Positions 14,086 to 21,339 of a DNA stretch of 27,824 bases are shown in pieces. Under the pieces are notes generated by a model. That model made no database searches. It was not told the DNA's origin and saw only the letters and a program-made list of their open reading frames with translations. The position numbers and the translations under genes were made by a program. Position 1 is the first letter of the stretch; each line of letters opens with the position of its first letter. Source of the DNA: JAVBTR01 sp031556065 (GTDB taxonomy: Bacteria > Bacillota > Clostridia > Christensenellales > Aristaeellaceae); assembly GCA_031556065.1 (NCBI GenBank), contig JAVBTR010000049.1, positions 1 to 27,824 on the forward strand, read 5' to 3'.

Positions 14086-15237
14086 TCACTTAAACCACAG
14101 AAAATCGGTACGGATGTAGCCCCATTCGCCGCCTAAGCGCACCTTGGAAAAGTCCTTGCCCTTGGAATAAACCTGGGCCTCCACACCAATGCTCTGTTGT
14201 GAAATAACCTTGCTCTGCATAGAAGGGTTGTCCCTGAAATTAACCTTGTCGCCGCCGTTGGGGTTAATCAAGATAGCCTCGATCCAGCCATCGGAGTTGT
14301 ATTGGGGCTGCTGGTTGGGCTTATCGTAATATTTCTTCTGGGCCTTTAAATATTTGGCCTGCACATAGCCATGGACCTTGCCCACCTGAACCTCGGCAAA
14401 ATGATCGTCCTGGCTCAAAATCTGCATTTTGGTGCCAATATGGTATACCCCCAGCACCTTGGAGCTTAAATCCTCGCCCGCGCGCACATGGAGCACAGAG
14501 GTGGGGTCGTTCAAAACCACGTAGCCATAGGTATAGCTAAGGGGAATCTTTTCGTTTTCATCCCGGTCAGCAGTAAACACGGTGGATACAAAGCCCAGCT
14601 TGCCGCCGATGCGCACCCAATCGAAATCCTTGCCCTTAATTAGCACGTCCAGCTCCGTGCCCTCTTTAAGCTGATCCATAATATTGCTATCTTCCTTCAC
14701 AGGGGCGGAGCGGAAGTTCACGGTGCGGCCATTGTTATCGTGAATATATTTAAAGCAAGCAGCCTTGGGGCCTACGGTGATCATGGTATCGGCCATGAAA
14801 CCGGCTGTGCCCTCTGCTGTAACGCCAAACCAGCCGCTTTGGTGGGAGGTGATGGCCACAGCCGTGCCATCGTTCACCTTTTTAAGCACCTTGCCGTGAA
14901 GGCTGGCCTTTTCCCGCAGATTTACATACTTGCCATCGTTTGTCACAACCCCTTGGCTGGCCACATCCGGATCGGCAAGGGCCACAGCATCCGCTGCCAC
15001 AAAACCCTGGGTGCCGTCCTGAAGAGTGACCTGGCAGAAGCCAGCTCCTTTTTCCAAAACAGTGATCCAGCTATCCGCCGCAATGGCGCCTTGGACGGGT
15101 GAAGCGCTGTCCGCACTTTGGTAAAGAGGGGTCTCATTGGCCGCATAGGCATACAGCGCGCCTTCCCCGCAGGCAGCCCCGAAAGCAACCGTTAACACCA
15201 TGGCTAATAAGATTCCTAGAAAAATCTTCCTTTGCAT
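14086..15237 (-). CDS. exported protein with five bacterial SH3 (SH3b) repeats
   Basis: The product is 383 residues from ATG 15237, which has AGGAGG 5 bases upstream and begins a signal peptide (MQRKIFLGILLAMVLTVAFG). A longer frame from 15387 would put 50 unlikely residues before it. Five SH3b repeats follow, recognisable by V-N-x-R-x-x-P/A and G-F/Y-V/I endings: GALYAYAANETPLYQ... to QGFVAADAV, KYVNLREKASLHGKVL to AGFMADTM, RTVNFRSAPVKEDSN to LGFVSTVF, VLHVRAGEDLSSKVL to HGYVQAKYL, and KVNFRDNPSMQSKVI to WGYIRTDFL. SH3b domains bind peptidoglycan, and no catalytic domain is attached. It is probably a wall- or cortex-binding protein, in line with the LysM gene upstream and exported protein downstream. 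Confidence 0.85.
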   Translation of the reverse strand: MQRKIFLGILLAMVLTVAFGAACGEGALYAYAANETPLYQSADSASPVQGAIAADSWITVLEKGAGFCQVTLQDGTQGFVAADAVALADPDVASQGVVTNDGKYVNLREKASLHGKVLKKVNDGTAVAITSHQSGWFGVTAEGTAGFMADTMITVGPKAACFKYIHDNNGRTVNFRSAPVKEDSNIMDQLKEGTELDVLIKGKDFDWVRIGGKLGFVSTVFTADRDENEKIPLSYTYGYVVLNDPTSVLHVRAGEDLSSKVLGVYHIGTKMQILSQDDHFAEVQVGKVHGYVQAKYLKAQKKYYDKPNQQPQYNSDGWIEAILINPNGGDKVNFRDNPSMQSKVISQQSIGVEAQVYSKGKDFSKVRLGGEWGYIRTDFLWFK

Positions 15238-15302
15238 AAAAACCTCCTGGTATTTATTGGTACAAGCCATTATACCACAATTTGGTTTTTTTAGGGAAGA
15301 GC

Positions 15303-15346
15303 GCCAGAAGGGGTATCCTTTTAGAAAAAAGAATACCCCTTCTGGC
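15303..15346. repeat. perfect 14-bp inverted repeat between the LysM and SH3b genes
   Basis: GCCAGAAGGGGTAT at 15303-15316 and its complement at 15333-15346 enclose a 16-base AT-rich loop. There is no T-run on either side, so termination would have to be atypical; it may cap the 3' end of the LysM mRNA. Confidence 0.7.
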
Positions 15347-15365
15347 AATATATAGCTATCATTCC

Positions 15366-16061
15366 TTATTTTGGCAATGCAATACACGTTCCCGATGTAA
15401 AATCCCCGGGAGCCAGACAGGGGTTGGCGCGAAGAAGCGAAGCCAGGGGCAGGTTGTACTTAACCGCTACGGATTCAAGGCTTTCGCCATCGGCAATACA
15501 ATAGGTGTCGGGCAGTGCGCAGGCCAGGTTAATCCCTGGGACGCAAAGAACCTGGCCAGTGGCAAGATTGCTTAAATCCTGAGACGGATTGGCCAGCTCC
15601 AATGTATGCAGGTTAATGTTATGTTCCAATTGGATATCGGACAGGGTTTGCCCTTGGGTGACGGTGACTTGCACGCTTTCTGGGCAGGGCGGCGTGGTTG
15701 CTGGGGCAGGGGTTGTTTCAGCCGGGGCTTCAGGGGCAGGCTCCGGGGTTGTTTCGGCGGGGGTTTCGCTGGGTGCTGGGGCAGGGGTCTCCTCCTGGGT
15801 TTCGGCTTGGGTTTCACTGGGCGTGACAGGGGTTGGCGTAACAGGCGTTGGCGTAACGGGGGTTTGTGGAACGTGTTGGTTGGTTTCCTCCATGGGAATA
15901 CACAGCACATCCCCAATCATAAGCCTTGCAGGGTTAATGGTGGGGTTGGCTTCCAAAAGGGATCGTAGCGGAATGCCCAGGCGATGGCTGATCAGGTAAA
16001 AGCTATCGCCCCGCTTGACAGTATATTGGTTTGCGCAAATCTTGTTTGTGTTTTCTGCCAT
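15366..16061 (-). CDS. protein with three LysM domains and a Pro/Thr-rich linker
   Basis: The product is 231 residues with GAGGG 8 bases before ATG 16061. LysM 1 (about 12-57, YTVKRGDSFYLISHRLG... to IGDVLCIP) is followed by a long linker of P, T, E and A with tandem VTPTP units (about 62-128). LysM 2 (about 130-175, VTVTQGQTLSDIQLEH... to GQVLCVP) and LysM 3 (about 186-231, YCIADGESLESVAVKYN... to GTCIALP) come after it. LysM binds N-acetylglucosamine-containing glycans such as peptidoglycan. No signal peptide is visible. A protein made in the mother cell and assembled onto the spore cortex or coat, like SafA or SpoVID partners, is therefore plausible but not shown. The VTPTP stretch is a tandem repeat prone to length change. 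Confidence 0.85.
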   Translation of the reverse strand: MAENTNKICANQYTVKRGDSFYLISHRLGIPLRSLLEANPTINPARLMIGDVLCIPMEETNQHVPQTPVTPTPVTPTPVTPSETQAETQEETPAPAPSETPAETTPEPAPEAPAETTPAPATTPPCPESVQVTVTQGQTLSDIQLEHNINLHTLELANPSQDLSNLATGQVLCVPGINLACALPDTYCIADGESLESVAVKYNLPLASLLRANPCLAPGDFTSGTCIALPK

Positions 16062-16121
16062 AAAAATACCCTCCCTATGTTTCTCCCTAAAGGATATGCA
16101 TAGGAGGGGCGTTTTGTACCT

Positions 16122-16658
16122 CTAAAGCGCAAACAAACCTAAAAAAAGGAGTGTATAAATGGCCGCGCCGGCATATTGATACAACCGGTGTCGGGTAGTG
16201 CGCATCAAAAGCAGGCCGCACAAGCCTTGCCCAAAGAAGACAGCGCTCCATGCCACAAGAGCGTCCATAACGGGGGATGCAGGCGCAAAAAGGGTGTACG
16301 CTGCCCTGCCAGCCCATGCCACCAAAACGCTGCTTAGAGAGGCCATTGCCCCGCAAAACAAGATGCGCGTGGCATGCCGCGCCGCATGGAGCGGGCTATG
16401 AGGCCAAAGGGAATGAGGCCGCCTCTTGAACAGCAAAAAGGGCCAGGTTCCCAAGACCGAAAACAAAAAGACCTCTCTTAAAAGCGCCGGGATGGGGTTG
16501 AGCGGCATCAAGCCAACGAAAAGCCCGCAAAGCAGGCTAAAGGGCATAGCAGCCACCATCAGGCCAAATGCCACTTGGGCAGGATAATCCCTCTTTGCAG
16601 GCGGCCGATACGGTATCTTATGCATTTTGACAAGCTGTTGAGCACTGGTTTTATTCAT
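16122..16658 (-). CDS. integral membrane protein of unknown function
   Basis: The product is 178 residues from ATG 16658 (MNKTSAQQLVK). Upstream starts at 16685 (ATG) and 16694 (TTG) are open, and none of the three has a clear ribosome binding site, so the start is uncertain. A basic N-terminus (KMHKIPYRPPAKRDYP) is followed by about five or six hydrophobic segments, for example AFGLMVAAMPFSLLCGLFVG, VFLFSVLGTWPFLLF, ILFCGAMASLSSVLVAW, AVFFGQGLCGLLLM and AAIYTLLFLGLFAL. It resembles small Clostridia membrane proteins with no assigned role. The neighbours (LysM protein, sporulation lipoprotein) hint at envelope or spore function only by position. Confidence 0.65.
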   Translation of the reverse strand: MNKTSAQQLVKMHKIPYRPPAKRDYPAQVAFGLMVAAMPFSLLCGLFVGLMPLNPIPALLREVFLFSVLGTWPFLLFKRRPHSLWPHSPLHAARHATRILFCGAMASLSSVLVAWAGRAAYTLFAPASPVMDALVAWSAVFFGQGLCGLLLMRTTRHRLYQYAGAAIYTLLFLGLFAL

Positions 16659-16699
16659 AATAAAAAAGCAGGGGGCTGTGGCCATAAGAAACAAGGAAC

Positions 16700-16750
16700 G
16701 CCAAGGGCCCTGCCCTTGGAACCCGCAAAGGGATTCCTCCCTTTGATCCC
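16700..16750 (-). repeat. double-hairpin intergenic element, copy 3
   Basis: Stem CCAAGGGC/GCCCTTGG (16700-16718), linker AACCCG, stem CAAAGGG/CCCTTTG (16725-16745), then ATCCC. It lies next to the second multi-hairpin element, between the sporulation lipoprotein and the membrane-protein gene. A further hairpin TTAAGGGT/ACCCTTAA is at 16762-16783. Confidence 0.75.
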
Positions 16751-16761
16751 ATAATGGGGTT

Positions 16762-16967
16762 TTAAGGGTCGGTTGACCCTTAACCTGGGTCTAGGACAGT
16801 GTCCCAGCATTTCTACTTACTGCCACAGCCCCGTTTGTGTCCAGACCGGTTCGGCGGAATCCAAAGGCTTCCTACCTTACCCGAGCAAACGCCCGTAAAG
16901 CTAAAGGCTTTACGGTGCAGTGAGAGAAAATCCCTCATCGAAAAAGTGGCCGCAGCCACTTTTTCGA
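16762..16967 (-). repeat. multi-hairpin intergenic element, second copy (inverted)
   Basis: Read on the minus strand it starts 7 bases after the stop of the lipoprotein gene. In order: a 13-bp stem (16938-16967), GAGGG/CTCTC (16922-16936), CCGTAAAGC/GCTTTACGG (16893-16915), the single-stranded TCGGGTAAGGTA, GGAA-CC/GG-TTCC (16856-16872) and CCGCCGAA. Variable hairpins to 16762 follow. The core 16848-16936 aligns with 6226-6318; stem positions change in pairs while linkers stay the same. It fills the 280-base gene-free gap here. Confidence 0.8.
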
Positions 16968-16974
16968 AACGTCA

Positions 16975-17541
16975 TTACACCGTGGGGCTGGTCGTAGGCC
17001 GATTCGTGGGTGCCACTTCAGTGATTAACGCCGACACTTTCTGGTTTAATTCAGAAAGTGAGGTGCCGGAATCATCAAGGGTCTTTTTTAGCTCTTCGAT
17101 TTGCTTGATGATCGTGGGGTCGTTGGTTACGCCTACTTCGTTGATGCCGCCTTTAACAGTGCCAATACGATCTTTTACCATATCGGTAAAACGGGTGGTC
17201 AAGCCACCTTTGTACTGGGTATCAAAGCTTACGCCAACGATGGCCATGTTGCCAACAGCAACAGCGGTGGCTGTATCGACTTCGCTAAGCTTTTCTACTT
17301 CAGCTTCAATCTTGTTCGATACCGTCTTCGCTTCGGGAACGGTCATCACACCGCTAACATCGGTGGTCGCCATTGGGGAAACCATGGGCGTACCGGTTGC
17401 CATCGGCAAGGTGATAACGGGTGACGGGCTGGGCAGCAGGCTGGGCGAAGGTGATGGCAGCACGTCCGCATTGGTCGCGCAGCCCGTCATCAGCGCCAGC
17501 GCAGCAGCGCACAGCAGGATGAAAGTCCACTTTTTGTTCAA
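16975..17541 (-). CDS. YhcN/YlaJ-type sporulation lipoprotein
   Basis: The product is 188 residues from TTG 17541, which has GGAGG 8 bases upstream; the longer frame from 17592 would bury the signal peptide. The lipoprotein signal is NKKWTFILLCAAALALMTGC, with the lipidated Cys at 21. It is followed by a Ser/Pro-rich spacer (PSPSPSLLPSPSPV) and a YhcN/YlaJ-like domain: the acidic helix AKTVSNKIEAEVEKLSEVD, then TATAVAVGNMAIVGVSFD and YKGGLTTRFTDMVKDRI. Such proteins sit on the forespore inner membrane and influence spore outgrowth or germination. The C-terminus is Thr/Pro-rich. It follows murG by 75 bases on the same strand, and a multi-hairpin element begins just after its stop. Confidence 0.85.
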   Translation of the reverse strand: MNKKWTFILLCAAALALMTGCATNADVLPSPSPSLLPSPSPVITLPMATGTPMVSPMATTDVSGVMTVPEAKTVSNKIEAEVEKLSEVDTATAVAVGNMAIVGVSFDTQYKGGLTTRFTDMVKDRIGTVKGGINEVGVTNDPTIIKQIEELKKTLDDSGTSLSELNQKVSALITEVAPTNRPTTSPTV

Positions 17542-17615
17542 GGTAATCGCCTCCTCGCGGCTATTGTGCGCAGGAAGCGAAGCAGTTATCAAAGTTAAAC
17601 GATGGAAAACTTGGC

Positions 17616-18680
17616 TTACTTTTCGTATTGGGCGATTAATTTTAAAACCGCCCCAGTGCCTTCGGTAGCGGGATGTTCAGCCATGGCTTTTTCTAAGGCG
17701 TCGCGGCTGGCATATAAGCGGCGCAGCGCTTTAACCAAAGATTCCCTGGTTAAATCTTCCTGCAAAAGTACCTGGCACAGGCCTCTGTTTTCAAGGCTTT
17801 GGGCATTCAAAATTTGGTCCCCCCGGCTGGCACCCTTAGGGTAGGGCACCAATAGCATGGGCTTCTTCAGCGCGTGAAATTCGCAAATAGCGTTGCTGCC
17901 CGCACGGGAAAGAATCAAATCCGTGGCGGCCAGGGCATGGGGCAAGTCGTCGCTTAAATATTCCATTTGCCGGTAGTTAGGATGGTCTTCAAGGCTTGGC
18001 TCCAAGTTGCCCTTGCCGCACAAATGAAAAACATAGAGCCAGCTTGTCAGTTCCGGCAAAGCCTCTCTCAGGGCTTTGTTGACGCTTTGCGCCCCTTGGC
18101 TGCCGCCCATCATCATCAGTACCGGCAGATCGCCCTTGGCGCCAATAAGGCTCAGGCCCTTGGGGCGGGAACCTTCGAACAAGGCTTCACGCATGGGCGT
18201 GCCAGTTAAAACGGCCTTTTCACCGATGAAATTTTTGCATTCTGGGAATGTAACGGCGATCTTTTTGCAAAACTTAATGCAGATTCGGTTGGCCAGGCCC
18301 GGTGTTAAATCGCTTTCGTGGCAAAGGGCGGGCACGCCGTTAAGCCAGGCGCCAATCACCACGGGCACCGAAACAAAGCCGCCCTTTGAAAACAGCACAT
18401 CCGGCTTCAGACTGCGGATCAGGCCGAAGGATTGAAACCCGCCGTAGATTACTTTAAAAGGGTCCTTGAAATTTTCAATAGAAAAATACCGCCTTAGCTT
18501 GCCGGATTTCACAGCGTGGTAGGTAACGCCCTCAATAGGCTCAATAAGTCCCCGCTCAATGCCTTTTTCCGTACCGATATAATGGATCTCGTACCCAAGC
18601 TTTTTCAGTTCCGGGATCAGCGCCAGGTTGGGGGTCACATGGCCAGCGGTGCCGCCGCCGGTTAGCACGATGCGTTTCAT
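17616..18680 (-). CDS. murG: MurG, lipid II N-acetylglucosaminyltransferase
   Basis: The product is 354 residues, the normal length. It adds GlcNAc from UDP-GlcNAc to lipid I on the inner face of the membrane, making lipid II. Signatures are GGGTAGHVTPN at 8-18 (glycine-rich loop), CHESDLTPGLANRI near 119-132, the second glycine loop MMGGSQGAQSVN near 190, and SRAGSNAICEF near 258 with its Glu for UDP contact. PYPKGASRGDQ and NAQSLENRG follow, as in Clostridia MurG. The ATG has AGGAGGG 9 bases upstream. It is not inside a dcw-type division cluster here, which is usual for this paralogue in some Clostridia. A consensus -10 is present upstream. Confidence 0.95.
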   Translation of the reverse strand: MKRIVLTGGGTAGHVTPNLALIPELKKLGYEIHYIGTEKGIERGLIEPIEGVTYHAVKSGKLRRYFSIENFKDPFKVIYGGFQSFGLIRSLKPDVLFSKGGFVSVPVVIGAWLNGVPALCHESDLTPGLANRICIKFCKKIAVTFPECKNFIGEKAVLTGTPMREALFEGSRPKGLSLIGAKGDLPVLMMMGGSQGAQSVNKALREALPELTSWLYVFHLCGKGNLEPSLEDHPNYRQMEYLSDDLPHALAATDLILSRAGSNAICEFHALKKPMLLVPYPKGASRGDQILNAQSLENRGLCQVLLQEDLTRESLVKALRRLYASRDALEKAMAEHPATEGTGAVLKLIAQYEK

Positions 18681-18714
18681 TATGAAAAGCCCTCCTTGGT
18701 TTCAAACAATGGGT

Positions 18715-18745
18715 ATTATAGCATGATTTACCATCTATTGTACAA
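18715..18745 (-). promoter_or_regulatory. possible murG promoter
   Basis: On the minus strand a perfect -10 TATAAT (18715-18720) with a -35-like TTGTAC (18740-18745) at a long spacing of 19. The -10 is convincing; the -35 is weak. Confidence 0.5.
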
Positions 18746-18770
18746 TCTCGGTTTCTTTTTCATTCCCCGC

Positions 18771-18799
18771 TTGAAACCCAAAGCCAGGATGGTTATACT
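18771..18799 (+). promoter_or_regulatory. sigma-A promoter of the phosphoglycerate mutase gene
   Basis: -35 TTGAAA (18771-18776), 17-base spacer, -10 TATACT (18794-18799), close upstream of the ribosome binding site and TTG start at 18827. Confidence 0.75.
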
Positions 18800-18826
18800 G
18801 AAGCAATGAAAAGGAGTGACCTTATC

Positions 18827-20053
18827 TTGAAATACGTTTTAGTGATTGGCGATGGCATGGCGGACGAACCGATTGAGGCTTTAAATGGCAAAACGCCCCT
18901 TGGTTTTCTTGATCTGGACGGTTTCGACCGCCTGGCCTCCTGCGAAATAGGCCTTTGTCAAACAGTGCCCGCTGGGGTGCCTGCCGGCAGCGATACGGCC
19001 ATCTTAAATATATTCGGCTGCGATCCCAGAAAATATTACACTGGCCGCAGTGTTTTGGAAGCCGCCGGGGTGGATGTGCTTTTAAAGGAAGGCCAGGTTT
19101 CTTTTCGTGTGAACCTTTGCGCCATTCATGAAGAAAATGGCGCTTTGATTATCGATAGCCACAACGGCGGCAGCATTGAGGGGGATGAGGCGGAAAACCT
19201 GATGACCGCTTTGGTCAATGATCCCCGCTTTTTAAAAACGGCGGCTGCGCTGGGGCTTATAATCCACATTAGCCGCACCTTCCGGCATATTGGGGTGCTC
19301 AACGGGCCTGTTGAAGAAACCGCCGTGTTCGACATAATGGAGCCCCATAACATACTGGAAAAGGATATTGCGCCTTATTACCCCAAAGGCGCAAGGGCGG
19401 AGCTGTTAACAGCGCTGATGAAGACCAGCTATGAAATTTTAAAGGACCACCCCATCAACCTGGCCCGCCAAAAAGAAGGCAAGCTCCCAGCCAATATGAT
19501 CTGGCCCTGGGGCGCTGGCCGAGCGGCCATCTTGCCCGATTTTAACAGAAGCTATGGCCATAGGGGCGATGTGATCAGCGCGGTGCCCTTGGTTTGGGGC
19601 ATTGCCAATCTCTGCGGCCTGCCAGCGCCCAAGGTGGCCGGAGCCAATGGGGATTTGGATACGAACTATGAAGGCAAGGTAGAAGCCGCTTTGCAAAGCC
19701 TGCGCAGCGGGGACGATTTTACAGCCATCCACGTGGAAGCGCCGGATGAAATGTCCCACGCGGGGGATATGGAAAAGAAATTGGAAGCCTTGCGGCGGTT
19801 GAACGAAAGGGTTATTAACCCCCTTTTGGAAAAGCTTCCCCAGCTGGGGGATTTTAGGCTGCTGTTTTTAAGCGACCATCCCACACTGCTCTCTACCCGT
19901 ACCCATGATGGCAAGGCCGTGCCCTATGCTATTTTCGACAGCCGAAAGGACCAAGGCCTGAAGCATAAATTCGATGAAGCCCATGCCGCCCAGGGCGTTT
20001 TCATTCACGAGGGGGACACCCTTATGGGAAGGCTGTTTGAAAAGCAGGGATAA
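18827..20053 (+). CDS. apgM: cofactor-independent phosphoglycerate mutase, archaeal-type (ApgM)
   Basis: The product is 408 residues from TTG 18827, which has AAAAGGAG 10 bases upstream. ATG 18806 would place that site inside the gene. It interconverts 3- and 2-phosphoglycerate in glycolysis through a phosphoserine. Alkaline-phosphatase-superfamily features are present: the metal site GDGMAD at 8-13, the nucleophile in PAGSDTAILNIFGCDP (Ser55), a GGSIEGDEAEN region, APDEMSHAGD (metal ligands) and SDHPT near the C-terminus. The length and layout fit the ApgM/homoserine-kinase-like branch found in Clostridia rather than the about 510-residue GpmI. It is divergent from murG and convergent with the next gene. 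Confidence 0.93.
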   Translation: MKYVLVIGDGMADEPIEALNGKTPLGFLDLDGFDRLASCEIGLCQTVPAGVPAGSDTAILNIFGCDPRKYYTGRSVLEAAGVDVLLKEGQVSFRVNLCAIHEENGALIIDSHNGGSIEGDEAENLMTALVNDPRFLKTAAALGLIIHISRTFRHIGVLNGPVEETAVFDIMEPHNILEKDIAPYYPKGARAELLTALMKTSYEILKDHPINLARQKEGKLPANMIWPWGAGRAAILPDFNRSYGHRGDVISAVPLVWGIANLCGLPAPKVAGANGDLDTNYEGKVEAALQSLRSGDDFTAIHVEAPDEMSHAGDMEKKLEALRRLNERVINPLLEKLPQLGDFRLLFLSDHPTLLSTRTHDGKAVPYAIFDSRKDQGLKHKFDEAHAAQGVFIHEGDTLMGRLFEKQG

Positions 20054-20088
20054 ACGGGATACAAGGGGCTGTTGCAGCCAAGTTGTCC

Positions 20089-20727
20089 CTAACCCTGCGC
20101 GTCTTCTTCTTTTTGTGAGTTGGCTGGGTCATCCAGCCATAATTGGAAGATTTGCTTATTGGTTTCCATATCGCGATGGGTTAACAGGTTAAAATACAGA
20201 TTCATAAAGCTTTGCAAAAACACATTGGCAGGCGCTGCAAGTATGAAGCCCTTTAGCAGGTTTTGATTGAGGCGTGCCATTGGTTCCTCTCCCACAAGGG
20301 CGCTGACTTGGTCAAAAAGCGCTTTAATCTGGAAGGCATCCTGTTTTACGCTTAGCTCATTAAAATAGTCTTGTGCAAACTGTTCCAGCAGGGTTGGCAG
20401 CGCTTTTTCGATGCTGGTGATTGCCGTTAGCCGAAGGCTGGTTTCATTTTCTTGATAGCGTTTCGCAAAATAGCCACAGTCTCCTTCTTTTCTCAGCTTT
20501 TGAAACACAGTAAAATACGCCCGCTCTCCCGCGTCGGCAAAATCGCAGACCGGCTTGGCACCAAAGGCTTCGAAAACCTTGGATAAATAGCCATCTATCA
20601 GATAGTATTGCTTTCCAAGCTGTGTGCGGATATCAAGGGCATTTTTAAAGGCTCTTTGCTGGGCAACAAACCATTGTTCATGTAGCAGGCCATCAATAAA
20701 GTTTGTCGTGTTTGAAAAAATGTCCAT
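20089..20727 (-). CDS. helical protein of unknown function, divergent from an XRE regulator
   Basis: The product is 212 residues from ATG 20727, which has GGAGG 8 bases upstream; earlier ATGs lack one. The sequence is almost all amphipathic helices (LSKVFEAFGAKPVCDFADAG, IEKALPTLLEQFAQDYFNEL, IKALFDQVSALVGEEPMARL) with no membrane segment and an acidic C-terminal tail. I do not recognise a family. The layout resembles regulator/target pairs. It faces an XRE-type gene across 146 bases containing inverted repeats that overlap its likely -10, so control by that regulator is likely. It is convergent with apgM. Confidence 0.65.
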   Translation of the reverse strand: MDIFSNTTNFIDGLLHEQWFVAQQRAFKNALDIRTQLGKQYYLIDGYLSKVFEAFGAKPVCDFADAGERAYFTVFQKLRKEGDCGYFAKRYQENETSLRLTAITSIEKALPTLLEQFAQDYFNELSVKQDAFQIKALFDQVSALVGEEPMARLNQNLLKGFILAAPANVFLQSFMNLYFNLLTHRDMETNKQIFQLWLDDPANSQKEEDAQG

Positions 20728-20754
20728 TTGGTTATCCTCCATCATGTACATATG

Positions 20755-20843
20755 GTAGTATATAACTACATTACCACCATCTGTTCGTACTGTCAATGGC
20801 TTTAACCACTTTTAGTACGTTTCAAAGCACCACTCATTGTGGT
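20755..20843. promoter_or_regulatory. divergent promoter region with candidate XRE operators
   Basis: GTAGT-ATATA-ACTAC (20755-20769) and ACCAC-TCATT-GTGGT (20829-20843) are two 5-5-5 palindromes, and ACCAC half-sites recur at 20774 and 20805. A minus-strand -35 TTGACA (20791-20796) with 17-base spacing to TAATGT (20768-20773) is overlapped by the first palindrome. On the plus strand TTTCAA-17-TATTCT spans the second one. Confidence 0.5.
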
Positions 20844-20873
20844 ATTCTTAGTGCAGATATGGAGGTGCTTGTT

Positions 20874-21188
20874 TTGGAATCCCGTATTCGTAATCTTCGA
20901 AATAAAAAAGGAAAAACCCAGCAAGCCCTGGCAGATGAGTTGAATATCTCACAGCGTACAGTCGCTGCGTGGGAAAAAGGCACACGCAAGCCATCTTATG
21001 AGCTACTATGCCAGATAGCCGACTACTTCGGCGTTTCCACCGATTACCTCCTTGGCCGGACAGAAGCCCAAACTGAAAAAGCCCCTGACCCTAAAGAAGG
21101 CGCAGGAGGCGATCATGAAAAGCTACGGCAGATCATCAAAGAAATTGTAGATGAAACCTTAAAGGAAAAGCGCACAGACACCAAATAA
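20874..21188 (+). CDS. XRE-family transcriptional regulator
   Basis: The product is 104 residues from TTG 20874, which has GGAGG 8 bases upstream; the frame from 20796 has no site. The N-terminal helix-turn-helix is textbook: RIRNLRNKKGKTQQALADEL, then NISQRTVAAWEKGTRKPSYE and LLCQIADYFGVSTDYLLGR. A short basic/acidic C-terminal helix (HEKLRQIIKEIVDETLKEKR) probably dimerises. Similar regulators repress their own and a divergent gene. Here the divergent gene is an unknown helical protein and the shared intergenic region carries palindromes. A strong terminator follows directly. Confidence 0.9.
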   Translation: MESRIRNLRNKKGKTQQALADELNISQRTVAAWEKGTRKPSYELLCQIADYFGVSTDYLLGRTEAQTEKAPDPKEGAGGDHEKLRQIIKEIVDETLKEKRTDTK

Positions 21189-21221
21189 ACGCAGGAGAAA
21201 CGAAATTTTCTCCTGCGTTTT
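21189..21221 (+). terminator. intrinsic terminator after the XRE gene
   Basis: A perfect 11-bp stem, ACGCAGGAGAA (21189-21199) with TTCTCCTGCGT (21208-21218), directly after the stop and running into TTTT. Confidence 0.9.
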
Positions 21222-21283
21222 GCTTGTGTGGGTTAGTCGGCACATTGCTTCGCTGGTGCCTTTGGTTTTTTATATTGGAAACG

Positions 21284-21331
21284 TTGGGCTCTGCCCAAGC
21301 CCGCTTAAGGGGCTCGCCCCTTAAGAATTCC
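21284..21331 (-). repeat. double-hairpin intergenic element, copy 4
   Basis: Stem TTGGGC/GCCCAA (21284-21298), linker GCCCG, stem CTTAAGGGG/CCCCTTAAG (21304-21325), then AATTCC. It lies at the 3' end of nagB in the same relation to the gene as copies 1 and 2. Confidence 0.75.
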
Positions 21332-21339
21332 TTATCTTT

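Noticed and set aside
15840..15870. Possible CRISPR-like or DNA repeat from the short tandem GGCGTAACAGG units
   Set aside because: The units encode VTPTP repeats inside the LysM protein linker, with no spacers and a 15-base period.
15589..15999. Open frames opposite the LysM gene rich in G, V and S
   Set aside because: They are shadows of the repetitive Pro/Thr-rich linker read on the other strand.
20054..20088. Intrinsic terminator between apgM and the convergent helical-protein gene
   Set aside because: A GGCTG-TTG-CAGCC hairpin is present but no T-run follows on either strand, so I do not call it.
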